Positions 16,912 through 26,225 of a stretch of 64,000 bases of DNA are shown here, piece after piece. The notes under the pieces are model-generated. The model saw only the letters and a list, made by a program, of their open reading frames with translations, had not been told where the DNA came from and ran no database searches. A program made the position numbers and the translations under genes. This DNA is from Castellaniella sp040276065 (lineage in GTDB: Bacteria; Pseudomonadota; Gammaproteobacteria; Burkholderiales; Burkholderiaceae_B), in contig NZ_JBELOI010000002.1 of assembly GCF_040276065.1 (NCBI RefSeq), positions 124,001-188,000 of the forward strand. Reading direction: 5' to 3'. Each line of letters opens with the position of its first letter. The first letter of the stretch is position 1.

Positions 16912-17421
16912 ATGCGCAGACTTCTGGATGGAATCTATAGGGGGGCCGGCTGGGCGGCGGGGGTTTTCATGGTGGGCACGCTGGCCATGGTACTGGCGGG
17001 CGTGCTGGGCCGGGTCATGGACTTTCACCTGCGCGGCACGGATTCCTATGCGGGATTCTGCATGGCGGCGTCCTTCTTCCTCGCCCTGGCCCATACCTTT
17101 GTCAAGGGTGAGCACATCCGTGTCTCACTCGTGCTGCAGCAACTGAGGCCCAAGACGTTGCGCGTGGTAGAGATCGCCTGCCACCTCCTGGGGGCGACGC
17201 TGGCCTGGGTGCTGACGTGGTTTTCGGCGCGGCTCGTCTGGCAGTCCCACGTGCTGAACGATGTCTCCCAGGGGATGGACGCCACGCCTTTGTGGGTCCC
17301 CCAGATCGCCATGGCCGTGGGCGCGGCCGTCCTGGCGATCGCCGTCACCGACAGGTTGTGGGGCGTTCTGAGCAAGCCCGATTGGCAGCCGCCGCATTCG
17401 GAAACGGCCTTCAGCGAATAA
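16912..17421 (+). CDS. dctQ: TRAP transporter small permease, DctQ family
   Basis: This is the 169-residue small TRAP membrane subunit with four hydrophobic helices. The start at 16912 is chosen because AGGGTGACGG precedes it and the family N-terminus (MRRLLDGIYRGAGW) begins there; an in-frame codon at 16861 lies inside dctP. The conserved DSYAGFCMAASFFLALAH and VKGEHIRV segments are present. It lies 31 bases after dctP and 13 before dctM. Confidence 0.88.
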   Translation: MRRLLDGIYRGAGWAAGVFMVGTLAMVLAGVLGRVMDFHLRGTDSYAGFCMAASFFLALAHTFVKGEHIRVSLVLQQLRPKTLRVVEIACHLLGATLAWVLTWFSARLVWQSHVLNDVSQGMDATPLWVPQIAMAVGAAVLAIAVTDRLWGVLSKPDWQPPHSETAFSE

Positions 17422-17434
17422 AAGGAGTCAAGGC

Positions 17435-18733
17435 ATGGAAGCATTGACGACACTCGTCCTGGTCGGGTTCCTGTTTGCATTGCTGGCAGGAGGCTTGTGG
17501 ATCGGCCTGGCGCTGATCGGCGTGGCCTGGATCGGGATGGAGCTTTTCACCTCGCGGCCCGTCGGGGACGCCATGGCAATCACGATATGGGGGGCCTCCT
17601 CGGCCTGGACCCTGACCGCCCTGCCACTGTTCATCTGGATGGGCGAAATCCTGTTTCGCACCCGCTTGTCCAAGGACATGTTCAACGGGCTGGCGCCCTG
17701 GCTCGAGTTCCTGCCGGGCCGGCTGCTGCATACCCAGGTGGTGGGCTGCACGATCTTTGCCGCGGTGTCGGGCTCCTCGGCGGCCACGTGCGCGACCATC
17801 GGCAAGATGGCCTTGCCCGAACTCAAGCGGCGTGGCTATCCGGACCATATGGCGATCGGCACGCTCGCCGGTTCCGGCACGCTGGGCCTGATGATCCCAC
17901 CCTCGATCATCATGATCGTCTATGGGGTGAGCGCCGACGTCTCGATCTCGAAGCTGTTCATCGGCGGCGTGCTGCCGGGCATTTTGCTGGCCGGACTGTT
18001 CATGGGGTACATCGTCGTATGGGCGTTGTTCAACCCAGGCAAGGTGCCCGCGCCCGAACGGAAGTACACCTTCGTACAGCGCATCGCGGCTTCGCGCAGC
18101 CTGGTACCGGTGGTGGTGCTCATCGGCGGCGTGCTGACGGTGATTTACACCGGGGTCGCCACCGCCACCGAGGCGGCCGCGGCCGGCGTCGTGGGTGCGC
18201 TGCTGCTGGCGGCCGGCCAGCGATCGCTGAACTGGCATACCTTTGTTGATGGCCTGATGGGCGCGACGCGCCTGTACTGCATGATTGCCCTGATCCTCGG
18301 GGGCGCCGCCTTCTTGACCCTGGCCATGGGGTACATGGGGCTGCCGCGTCAATTGGCGGAATGGATCGGGTCGCTCGGGCTGTCGCAGTTCTCGCTGATT
18401 GTGGCGCTGATGCTGTTCTACATCGTGCTGGGCTGTTTTCTGGACGGTATTTCCATCATTGTCCTCACGATGGGGGTGATCCTGCCGACCATCGAGAGCG
18501 TGGGCATCGATCTGATCTGGTTCGGCATCTTCCTGACGCTGGTGGTCGAGATGTCCCAGATCACCCCGCCGGTCGGCTTCAACTTGTTCGTCCTGCAGGG
18601 CATGACCGGCCGGCAGTTGCTGTGGGTCGCCCGCGCGGCGTTCCCGATGTTCCTGCTGCTGGTGTTGGCCGTGCTGCTGGTCTATGCCTTTCCGGGCCTG
18701 GTGACATGGCTGCCCATGCGGATGGGCAATTGA
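17435..18733 (+). CDS. dctM: TRAP transporter large permease, DctM family
   Basis: This is the 432-residue large TRAP subunit. It contains the family's conserved loops: LPLFIWMGEILFRT, FAAVSGSSAATCATIGKMAL, GTLGLMIPPSIIMIVYGV and, in the second half, QITPPVGFNLFVLQGMTG. About a dozen membrane helices are predicted. AAGGAG lies just upstream of the start. Together with the preceding dctP and dctQ it completes an ion-driven importer for an organic anion. The next gene, hyuA, follows after 67 bases with no obvious terminator. Confidence 0.94.
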   Translation: MEALTTLVLVGFLFALLAGGLWIGLALIGVAWIGMELFTSRPVGDAMAITIWGASSAWTLTALPLFIWMGEILFRTRLSKDMFNGLAPWLEFLPGRLLHTQVVGCTIFAAVSGSSAATCATIGKMALPELKRRGYPDHMAIGTLAGSGTLGLMIPPSIIMIVYGVSADVSISKLFIGGVLPGILLAGLFMGYIVVWALFNPGKVPAPERKYTFVQRIAASRSLVPVVVLIGGVLTVIYTGVATATEAAAAGVVGALLLAAGQRSLNWHTFVDGLMGATRLYCMIALILGGAAFLTLAMGYMGLPRQLAEWIGSLGLSQFSLIVALMLFYIVLGCFLDGISIIVLTMGVILPTIESVGIDLIWFGIFLTLVVEMSQITPPVGFNLFVLQGMTGRQLLWVARAAFPMFLLLVLAVLLVYAFPGLVTWLPMRMGN

Positions 18734-18800
18734 GGATCCGCCGGCGGCCGGCTGCGCGGGACATGATTTGTGAGGGAAAGATTGTGAGGAAGGAAAGAGC

Positions 18801-20810
18801 ATGAGAGTAGGGATAGAAGTCGGCGGCACGTTCACCGACCTGGTGGCCATCGAGGATGGTCGCGTCACGGTCGCCAAAGTGCCCAGCACCCGCGAGCCCG
18901 AGGTGGGCGCCTTCAACGCCTTGGAGGCCGCCGGGTTGGCCGCCGATGGCATCGCGGATTTTGCGCATGGGACGACGGTGGCGACCAATGCGATCCTCGA
19001 GCGCAAGGGGGCGAAGGTCGCCTTCGTGACGACGCGGGGATTCCGCGACTTGCTGCATTTGCAGCGCCACGACCGCAGCAATATCTACGACCTGCAGTAT
19101 CGCAAGCCCGTGTCGTTGGTCGGTCGCGAGGCCTGCCATGAGGTCGACGAGCGCGTGCTGGCCGACGGCAGCGTCCTGACACCGCTGGACGTGCCGGCCG
19201 CTGCGGACCGGTTGTCCGCCGAACTGGCCTCCGGCGGCATCGAGGCCGTGGCCATCTGCCTGCTCAACGCCTACGCCAATCCCGCGCACGAGCAAGACCT
19301 GGCGCAGGCACTGCGCGCGCGTTCGCCCAACCTATCGATCACGTGCTCCAGCGACGTGGTGCGTGAGTTCCGTGAGTACGAGCGGGCATCCACCACCGCA
19401 CTGTCGGCCTACGTGCAGCCGGTGATTGGCGGTTACCTGGCGCGCTTTCGCGAGCGCCTGCGGGAGCAGTCCTTCGCGGGCCGATTCACGGTGATGCAGT
19501 CCAACGGGGGCCTGCTGCCCGCCGAGGCGATGGAGCGCAATGCCATCACCGCCCTGTTTTCCGGCCCGGCGGCCGGCGTCGTCGGCGCGGCCCGCCAAGT
19601 GGGCCGTTCGGGGTTTCGCGATCTGATTACGTTCGACATGGGCGGCACCAGCACCGACGTGTCGCTGGTGGCGGGCTCCGATCCGGGCCTGACCAACGAG
19701 ACGCAGATCGACGGCCTGCCGCTGCGCACCCCTATCCTGGACATCGTGACCGTGGGGGCGGGTGGCGGCAGCATCGTGTGGCTGGACGACGGCGGCATGC
19801 TGCAGGTGGGGCCCCGCAGCGCCGGCGCGGTGCCGGGGCCGGCCTGCTACGGCAAGGGCGGCACCGAGCCCACCATCACGGACGCGCATGTGGTCTGCGG
19901 CACCATTCATGCCGATACCCGACTCGCCGGCCGGGTCAAGGTCGACCTGGCGGCCGCCCGCAAGGCGTTCGAGCCCCTCGCGCAGGCCCTCGGGCTGTCG
20001 GTGGAGGAGGCGGCCGAGAGCGCGGTTCGGCTGGCCAATGCCAATATTGTCCGGGCCATCCAACTCATTTCGACCGAGCGCGGGCGTGACCCGCGCGACT
20101 ACGTCATCGTGCCCTTTGGCGGCGCCGGGGCGCTCCATGCCACGGCCGTGGCCGCCGACCTGGGCGTCGAGCGTGTCGTGATCCCTCCCAATCCCGGGGT
20201 AATGTCGGCATTTGGCCTGCTGGCCTCCGACTACGTCAAGCACGGCAGCCTGACCCGCCGCCTGCGCGTCGATGCCGGGGCGGCGGACTGCGTGCGCGAG
20301 GACTTCGCCGCCCTGCGCGCGGACCTCGAGGGCCAGATGCGCGAGATGGGCGTCGAGGGTCCGTATGAATGGACCTACGGCGTGGACATGCGCTTTGTCG
20401 GGCAGGCGTTCGAGGTGACTGTCTACTTCGATGGCGAGGCCATCGAAAGCCTGGATGCGCAGGGCCTGGAGCAGCGCTTCGTCGAGGAGCACCAGCGCGC
20501 GTTCTTTCACGGCGAGGGCTCGCATCGCCCCGTCGAGATGATCTGCATGAGGCTGGAATGCCGCAAGAAGCTCGCCGAGTTGCCGCTGCTCGCGCGCGAC
20601 ACCGGGCATCGGGAGGCATTTCAGCCCGCGCCGCTGTATACCGGCTGGCGCTGGGAGGATTGCCTGCGCGTGCCCGATGGCACGCTCGAGCAGGGTCAGG
20701 CCCTGTCGGGCCCGGCCATCGTCCACGGGCGGATGGCCACCATCGCGATCGGCACGGGCTGGCGCGGTCACATCGACTCCAACGACAACCTGATTCTCGA
20801 GAAGGAATAG
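18801..20810 (+). CDS. hyuA: Hydantoinase/oxoprolinase family subunit A (HyuA-like)
   Basis: This is a 669-residue ASKHA-fold subunit of the ATP-dependent hydantoinase/oxoprolinase/acetone-type carboxylase family. The N-terminal hydantoinase A domain begins MRVGIEVGGTFTDLVA and continues with FAHGTTVATNAILERKGAKV. The main domain shows QSNGGLLP, SGPAAGVVGAA and TFDMGGTSTDVSLV, the phosphate-binding loops of the fold. A GGAAGGAAAGA ribosome site precedes the start. The partner HyuB follows after 2 bases. Family members use ATP to hydrolyse cyclic amides (hydantoins, 5-oxoproline, lactams) or carboxylate ketones; sequence alone does not choose between them. It is cytosolic. Confidence 0.92.
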   Translation: MRVGIEVGGTFTDLVAIEDGRVTVAKVPSTREPEVGAFNALEAAGLAADGIADFAHGTTVATNAILERKGAKVAFVTTRGFRDLLHLQRHDRSNIYDLQYRKPVSLVGREACHEVDERVLADGSVLTPLDVPAAADRLSAELASGGIEAVAICLLNAYANPAHEQDLAQALRARSPNLSITCSSDVVREFREYERASTTALSAYVQPVIGGYLARFRERLREQSFAGRFTVMQSNGGLLPAEAMERNAITALFSGPAAGVVGAARQVGRSGFRDLITFDMGGTSTDVSLVAGSDPGLTNETQIDGLPLRTPILDIVTVGAGGGSIVWLDDGGMLQVGPRSAGAVPGPACYGKGGTEPTITDAHVVCGTIHADTRLAGRVKVDLAAARKAFEPLAQALGLSVEEAAESAVRLANANIVRAIQLISTERGRDPRDYVIVPFGGAGALHATAVAADLGVERVVIPPNPGVMSAFGLLASDYVKHGSLTRRLRVDAGAADCVREDFAALRADLEGQMREMGVEGPYEWTYGVDMRFVGQAFEVTVYFDGEAIESLDAQGLEQRFVEEHQRAFFHGEGSHRPVEMICMRLECRKKLAELPLLARDTGHREAFQPAPLYTGWRWEDCLRVPDGTLEQGQALSGPAIVHGRMATIAIGTGWRGHIDSNDNLILEKE

Positions 20811-20812
20811 GC

Positions 20813-22483
20813 ATGAAAGTATCGCCACTCGATTACGCAATGATCAGCCAGGCCCTGCATGCGGTGGCCAACGAGATGGGCGCCAAGCTGATCCGCTCGG
20901 CCTATTCCACGATCCTGCGCGAGGCGCGCGACGGCGCCGCCGCGCTGCTCGACCGCGAAGGCAATGTCGTTGCCCAGGCGGACCTGATCCCGATCCAGCT
21001 CGGCCCCATGGGGACGACGATCCGGCCCTGTCTGGAGCTCTTTCCCGCGGACACCCTGCGCGAGGGGGATTTCTTGATCAGCAACGATCCCTATAACGGC
21101 GGGCAGCACCTGCCCGACGTGTTCATCTTCACGCCCATTTTCTTTGAGGGGCGGGTTGTGGGTTTTGGCGCGAGCGTGGCACACCACCTGGATCTCGGTG
21201 GCGGCAGCGCCGGCCTGGACAGTGAGGCGAGCGACATTTTCCAGGAGGGCATCCGCATCCCGCCGTCACGCTACAACATGCAGCAGGACTGGAATGGCGG
21301 GCCGTTCGAGCGCCTCTTGATGGCCAATGTGCGCGTCCCGGACCTGACGCTGGGGGATTTCAACGCGCAGCACGCCGCCAACGCGGTCGGCGCGGCGCGC
21401 GTGCGGCAGATGTGCGAGAAATACGGGGCGGATACGATCTGCGAGGTCATGAGCGAGTTCATCGCCTACACCGAACGGCGCATGCGCGCGGCCATCGCCC
21501 AGGTGCCCGATGGCGTCTATTTCGGCGAGGACGCCATCGACGACGATGGCATCACCGACGATCCCCTCGTGATCAAGGCTCGGGTTGAAGTGCGTGGCGA
21601 GGAAATCTATGTGGATTTCGCGGGGACGTGCCCGCAGGTGGCGCGCAATGTCAATGTGCCGCTGTCCTCGACCTATGCGGCCACGCTGAGCTGCATCAAG
21701 TCGATCGTAACGAGCGCGGGGATTCCCTTCAACGAGGGCGTCAAGCGGCCGATCCACATGGCGGTGCCCGCGGGTTGCATCCTGAACCCGCAGTCGCCGG
21801 CGCCGGTGCGGGCCCGCCTCGAGGGCAGCTATCGCGTGTTCGGCGCGATCATGCAGGCCCTGAGCGCCGCGGTTCCCGAGCGGGTGATTGCGCAAGGCTA
21901 CGACACCACGACTGCCGTCTGCCTGTCGACGCAGGAGGATGGCGGCTTCCGCGTGAGCCTCGAGGTGTTTGGCGGGGGTTACGGCGCCTCGGCGGTCGGC
22001 GACGGCTGCGATGCGGTGGATTCGCCGCTGTCCAATTGTTCGAACACGCCAATCGAGGTCATGGACATGCAGTGCGGCTATTTCCGGATCGTGTCCTATC
22101 GCCTGGAGCCCGAATCGTTCGGACACGGGCGCCACCGCGGCGGCGCCGGCTTCAGCCGCCACTACGAGATTCTGCGGGACGACGTCAAGCTGGCCATCTA
22201 TGCCGACCGCTTCCGCCTGCGGCCGGGTGGCCTGATGGGCGGGACGCCGGGTCTGTCCGGGTATTGCCAGATCCATCGTGGCGGCGAACGCATCCGCATC
22301 GGCTCAAAGTCCTCGTTCGAGCTTCTCAAGGGGGACGTCGTGGAGATTTTTCTGGGCGGAGGAGGCGGGTACGGGTCCCCGGCGGATCGCGATCCCGAGC
22401 ATGTGGCCGCCGACGTCCGGGAGGGCATGTTGTCCGCGCGCGTGGCCGCCGAGATCTACGGTGTGGGGGCGATGGCGGGATGA
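20813..22483 (+). CDS. hyuB: Hydantoinase/oxoprolinase family subunit B (HyuB-like)
   Basis: This is a 556-residue hydantoinase B domain protein of normal length, the obligate partner of HyuA. Conserved segments include REARDGAAALLDREGNVVAQ, NDPYNGGQHLPDV, the histidine pair in VAHHLDLGGGSAG, VNVPLSSTYAA and a glycine-rich GGGYGAS. The start at 20813 lies two bases after hyuA's stop, with GAGAAGGAA inside the end of hyuA as the ribosome site. In this family the B subunit carries out the ring-opening or carboxyl-transfer step on the intermediate activated by subunit A. Nothing is missing. Confidence 0.92.
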   Translation: MKVSPLDYAMISQALHAVANEMGAKLIRSAYSTILREARDGAAALLDREGNVVAQADLIPIQLGPMGTTIRPCLELFPADTLREGDFLISNDPYNGGQHLPDVFIFTPIFFEGRVVGFGASVAHHLDLGGGSAGLDSEASDIFQEGIRIPPSRYNMQQDWNGGPFERLLMANVRVPDLTLGDFNAQHAANAVGAARVRQMCEKYGADTICEVMSEFIAYTERRMRAAIAQVPDGVYFGEDAIDDDGITDDPLVIKARVEVRGEEIYVDFAGTCPQVARNVNVPLSSTYAATLSCIKSIVTSAGIPFNEGVKRPIHMAVPAGCILNPQSPAPVRARLEGSYRVFGAIMQALSAAVPERVIAQGYDTTTAVCLSTQEDGGFRVSLEVFGGGYGASAVGDGCDAVDSPLSNCSNTPIEVMDMQCGYFRIVSYRLEPESFGHGRHRGGAGFSRHYEILRDDVKLAIYADRFRLRPGGLMGGTPGLSGYCQIHRGGERIRIGSKSSFELLKGDVVEIFLGGGGGYGSPADRDPEHVAADVREGMLSARVAAEIYGVGAMAG

Positions 22484-22598
22484 GGGCGGGCCGTGCGTGG
22501 GGGCCACGGCGCGAACAATCGACGAGGGGCGCCGCATGCCGATGTGGCGCATGAAAAACGGGGCGGTGGATCGCCGGCCCCTGAATGGGAGCAGAGTA

Positions 22599-23933
22599 GT
22601 GAAAACAATACATGAGCCGGCGCGGAACGTGCCGGTGTACGCGCAGCCCGATGTGCTGGTCGTGGGGGCCGGTGCGGCCGGGATGATGGCGGCTTGCGCG
22701 GCGGCGCGAGCGGGGGCGGACACCTTGCTGATTGATGCCTACGGGACTTGCGGCGGCACGCTGACGCTGGCGACGCTGGGTGGGTTCTGCGGCACGCACG
22801 CCATCATCGACGACGAGCGCTTGGGGCGGACTGTCGGGGGCCTCTATCTGGACCTGGAGGGACGCCTGATCCGTCGAGAGGGGCTGCTCGAGCCGCGGCG
22901 CCACGGCAAGATCATCGGCGTGCCCTATGACGCGACCGCCTTGCGCGGGGTGGCAGACGAGATGCTGCGGGCCCATGGCGTCAAGGTGCTGCTGCATACG
23001 TCGGCCGTCGACGTCCAGGTCGAGGATGGCCGCGTGCGCGCCGTGCTGATCGAGAACAAGGGCGGTCGCAGTGCGATCGTGCCGCGTGTGGTGGTGGATT
23101 GTTCGGGCGATGGCGACGTGGCGGCACGGGCCGGCGCCGGGTTCGCGCTGGGCGACGAGGGCGAGACACAGTACGGTTCGGCCATGTTCCGTCTCACCAA
23201 TGTGGACCAGGAAAGGGCGGGAACGCTCACGCGGCCGATGATTCGCGAGTTGCTCGAGCGTGCCGTGGCCGATGGCTATACGCTGCCGCGCACAGCCATC
23301 GGATTCCACATCAACCCGGTGCCCGGGCTCGTGCACCTGAACGTGACCAAGCTGGGCCTTCCGGATGGGGCGCCCTTCAACCTGGCCGATCCCGAACAGC
23401 TCAGCGCGGCCGAGGTCGAGGGGCGCCGGCAGGTGGGATTGTACGAGGAGGTGTTCCGCAAGTATGTGCCGGGCTTCGAGCGTGCGCGCGTCGTCGACAT
23501 GGGCGTCAAGGTGGGTGTGCGCGAGACGCGAATGATCGAGGGTGACGCGGTGCTCACCGAGGATGACGTGCGCGGCTGCCGCAAGCCCGAGGATCGGATC
23601 GCCTGCACCGGCTGGCCTCTGGAGATTCATGGCAGGGGCCAGGCCACCCATTGGGAGTTCCTGCCCGACGGCGAGTATTACGGCGTGCCTTGGGGGTCGC
23701 TGGTGGTCAAGGGCTTCGACAACCTCCTGGTGGCGGGACGCAATCTCTCGGCCACGCACGAGGCGCAATCCTCGGCGCGCGCCGGCGGCCTGTGCTTCGC
23801 CATGGGGGAGGCGGCCGGCCTGGGGGCCGCGCTCAGTCTGGGCCATGGCGACCGCGTCCGAGGGGTTCCCGTCGAGAGGCTGCAGGACGAACTGCAGCGT
23901 CAAGGCGCGCTGATCACGCCGGATCTCGCCTGA
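22599..23933 (+). CDS. FAD-dependent oxidoreductase (FAD_oxidored family)
   Basis: This is a flavoprotein of 444 residues. Family proteins typically begin K/R-TIHEPAR, and the chosen GTG at 22599 gives VKTIHEPARNVPVYA; an ATG at 22536 preceded by GAGGGG is an alternative that adds 21 residues. The Rossmann dinucleotide motif VVGAGAAGMMAA is near the start, then YGTCGGTLTLATLGGFCG, VVVDCSGDGDVAARAGAGF and a C-terminal LLVAGRNLSATHEAQSSAR FAD-binding segment. The reaction is unknown. Position between hyuB and a hydroxy-acid dehydrogenase suggests it oxidises the product of the HyuAB reaction or prepares its substrate. Confidence 0.85.
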   Translation: MKTIHEPARNVPVYAQPDVLVVGAGAAGMMAACAAARAGADTLLIDAYGTCGGTLTLATLGGFCGTHAIIDDERLGRTVGGLYLDLEGRLIRREGLLEPRRHGKIIGVPYDATALRGVADEMLRAHGVKVLLHTSAVDVQVEDGRVRAVLIENKGGRSAIVPRVVVDCSGDGDVAARAGAGFALGDEGETQYGSAMFRLTNVDQERAGTLTRPMIRELLERAVADGYTLPRTAIGFHINPVPGLVHLNVTKLGLPDGAPFNLADPEQLSAAEVEGRRQVGLYEEVFRKYVPGFERARVVDMGVKVGVRETRMIEGDAVLTEDDVRGCRKPEDRIACTGWPLEIHGRGQATHWEFLPDGEYYGVPWGSLVVKGFDNLLVAGRNLSATHEAQSSARAGGLCFAMGEAAGLGAALSLGHGDRVRGVPVERLQDELQRQGALITPDLA

Positions 23934-23948
23934 GACAGGAGAACGTCT

Positions 23949-24962
23949 TTGAAGCCGATTCCTTTCGACCTGGCACGTTCAGTCGCGCTGGAGGCGCTGG
24001 CGCGGGCGAACGTGCCGCCGGCGCACGCCCTTCTGCAGGCGGATCTGTTGCTGGAGGCGGAGCTGCGCGGCCGCCCGTCCCACGGCCTGCTGCGCCTGCC
24101 TCGCGTCATCGAGCGCATCGCCAACGGCGTCACGGATCCGTCCGCGACCGGGCGCCATGCCTGGGCCGGAAATTTCCTGCGCGTCGAGGGCGGGGGCGGC
24201 TTGGGGCCGGTCATTGCCGTGCGCGCGCTCGACGTCTTGATGGACAAGGTGGCGGGTGGCGGCGTGGCCGTGGCCGCCATCCGGGGGAACAACCACCTGG
24301 GGATGCTGGCCTGGTACGCCGAGCGGGTGGCCCGGCGCGACATGGTCCTGATCGGGCTGTGCAACAGCGAGGCGCTGGTGCACCCCTGGGCCGGGCGCCG
24401 GGCCATGCTGGGCACCAACCCGGTGACGGTGGGTGTGCCGACGACGGCGGGGCCATTCGTGATGGACATGGCCACCAGCCTCGTTTCCATGGGGCGGATC
24501 CATGACCATGCGAATCAGAATCAGCCGATTCCGCAGGGCTGGGCGCTGGATGCGGACGGCAATCCGACGACCGATCCGCATGCGGCCCGCTTGGGTTCCA
24601 TCGCGCCTTTTGGCGGGCCCAAGGGCTATGCCCTGGGCCTCGCGTTCGAGGTGCTGATCGGGGCTCTGACCGACTGCGCGCTCGGACCCGAGGTGCGCGG
24701 CACCCTGGATTCGACCGAGCCCTGCAACAAGGGCGACGTGTTCATTGTGATCGATCCCCATTCGACTCAGGGTACGGGCCGCGCCCTGGCGGATTACCTG
24801 GAGGCCGTGCGCCTGTCGGGTGCGCCGGGCGCGGGGGTGGCCGTGCCCGGTGATCGCGCCGCGGCGAGCCGCACGGAAAAGATGCGCGACGGCCTGCCCG
24901 TCGCGACTGGAATATGGCGCCGGCTGCTCGAGCTTGCCGGCCGGGATGATCACGGGGCATAG
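23949..24962 (+). CDS. Ldh family oxidoreductase (malate/L-lactate dehydrogenase type)
   Basis: This is a 337-residue NAD(P)-dependent dehydrogenase of the Ldh_2 family, distinct in fold from classical lactate dehydrogenase. Members oxidise malate, lactate, ureidoglycolate or related 2-hydroxy acids, or reduce cyclic imino acids. Conserved features are RPSHGLLRLPR near residue 45, the GNNHLGMLAWYAERVA region, GTNPVTVGVPT, and FGGPKGYALGLAFEVL. The start is a TTG at 23949 supported by AGGAG (23937-23941) with 7-base spacing; no nearby ATG fits. It follows the FAD enzyme by 15 bases. A delta-pyrroline-carboxylate or ureidoglycolate-type role is possible but unproven. Confidence 0.85.
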   Translation: MKPIPFDLARSVALEALARANVPPAHALLQADLLLEAELRGRPSHGLLRLPRVIERIANGVTDPSATGRHAWAGNFLRVEGGGGLGPVIAVRALDVLMDKVAGGGVAVAAIRGNNHLGMLAWYAERVARRDMVLIGLCNSEALVHPWAGRRAMLGTNPVTVGVPTTAGPFVMDMATSLVSMGRIHDHANQNQPIPQGWALDADGNPTTDPHAARLGSIAPFGGPKGYALGLAFEVLIGALTDCALGPEVRGTLDSTEPCNKGDVFIVIDPHSTQGTGRALADYLEAVRLSGAPGAGVAVPGDRAAASRTEKMRDGLPVATGIWRRLLELAGRDDHGA

Positions 24963-24973
24963 GAGGCTCTCAC

Positions 24974-26215
24974 ATGGAAAACTTTGGAATCGCGAGGGCG
25001 CCCGGACTGCTCGTGTTCGGATCGGGGCGCCGGGATGCATTGGCGTCAGTGGCGGCCACCTTGGGCGAGCGCGCGCTGGTGTGCACGGACAGCCGCTACC
25101 AGGAGGATTCGACGCTGCGCGCCATGGTCGAGTCCATGCGCGCGGCGGGTATCCGGACCGAGGTCTACGATGGCACGATCGCCGAGCTGCCTCTCGAATG
25201 CATCGAGGCTGCCGTCGCGCGCGCCCGGACATTCGGGCCCGACATGCTGGTGGGCCTGGGCGGCGGCAGCTGCATCGACCTGGCCAAGCTGGTGGGGGTG
25301 TGCCTCGCGCATGGCGGGCCGCTGTCCCAATACTATGGCGAGTTCCGCGTGCCGGGGCCGATCATGCCGGTCATCGCCATTCCGACGACCGCCGGCACTG
25401 GCTCGGAGGTCACGCCGGTGGCGGTGCTGGCGGATCCAGGCCGGGCGATGAAGGTCGGCATCTCCAGTCCCTACCTGGTTCCGGCCGTGGCGTTGTGCGA
25501 CCCGGAACTGACGCTGACCTGCCCTCCGTCCCTGACGGCCGGCTCCGGCGCCGACGCCTTGACGCATGCGATCGAGGCGTTCACCACGGTCCGCAGCCCG
25601 GCGGCCGCGGACACGCCCATGGGCAAGGTCTTCGTGGGCAAGAATTTGTTCAGCGATCTGTACGCCCGCATGGCGATCGAAGCCCTGGCGGGCAACCTGG
25701 CGCGCGCGGTCGAGGACGGGCAGGACCTGCAGGCCCGCGAACAGGTCATGCTGGGGTCTCTCGCCGCCGGCATGGCCTTTGCAGCGGCGGGCACCGCGGC
25801 GGCGCACGCCATCCAGTATCCCGTCGGCGCCTTGACGCACACCGCGCACGGCCCGGGCGTGGCGGCGTTGCTGCCCTACGTCATGGAGTTCAACCGGCCT
25901 GCGTGCATCGAGGAGTTCGCCCAGATCGCCGATCTGTTCGAGGCGGCCGGGGCCGCGGCGACCGGCGGAACCGCGGAGCAGCGCGCGGCGCGGGCCATCG
26001 ATCTCGTCGAGGCGCTATTCCGGCGTATCGGGATCCCAGCCTCGCTGGAGCAGCTCGGCCTGGCCGCGGGGCAATGTCCGGAGGTTGCAGAGCAGTCGCT
26101 GCAAGCGGCCCGTCTGGTGCGCAACAATCCGCGCCCGCTGGATCCGGAGAGCATGAAGAAAATCGTCGCCAGTGCCCATGCGGGCAGGCGAGAGCAATTG
26201 CGTGAAACTCACTAG
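24974..26215 (+). CDS. Iron-containing alcohol dehydrogenase
   Basis: This is a 413-residue group III (iron-dependent) alcohol dehydrogenase. The NAD-binding GLGGGSCIDLAKL motif (about residues 92-104), AIPTTAGTGSEVTPVAVL, the metal-site aspartate/histidine region SGADALTHAIEAF, and the second histidine motif LTHTAHGPGVAALLPYV are all intact. The start has AGGAG (24961-24965) just ahead, overlapping the end of the preceding gene. Related enzymes act on 4-hydroxybutyrate, 1,3-propanediol, lactaldehyde or maleylacetate. Here it probably converts a hydroxy intermediate to the aldehyde oxidised by the next gene's product. Confidence 0.92.
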   Translation: MENFGIARAPGLLVFGSGRRDALASVAATLGERALVCTDSRYQEDSTLRAMVESMRAAGIRTEVYDGTIAELPLECIEAAVARARTFGPDMLVGLGGGSCIDLAKLVGVCLAHGGPLSQYYGEFRVPGPIMPVIAIPTTAGTGSEVTPVAVLADPGRAMKVGISSPYLVPAVALCDPELTLTCPPSLTAGSGADALTHAIEAFTTVRSPAAADTPMGKVFVGKNLFSDLYARMAIEALAGNLARAVEDGQDLQAREQVMLGSLAAGMAFAAAGTAAAHAIQYPVGALTHTAHGPGVAALLPYVMEFNRPACIEEFAQIADLFEAAGAAATGGTAEQRAARAIDLVEALFRRIGIPASLEQLGLAAGQCPEVAEQSLQAARLVRNNPRPLDPESMKKIVASAHAGRREQLRETH

Positions 26216-26225
26216 GGGTGAAGAG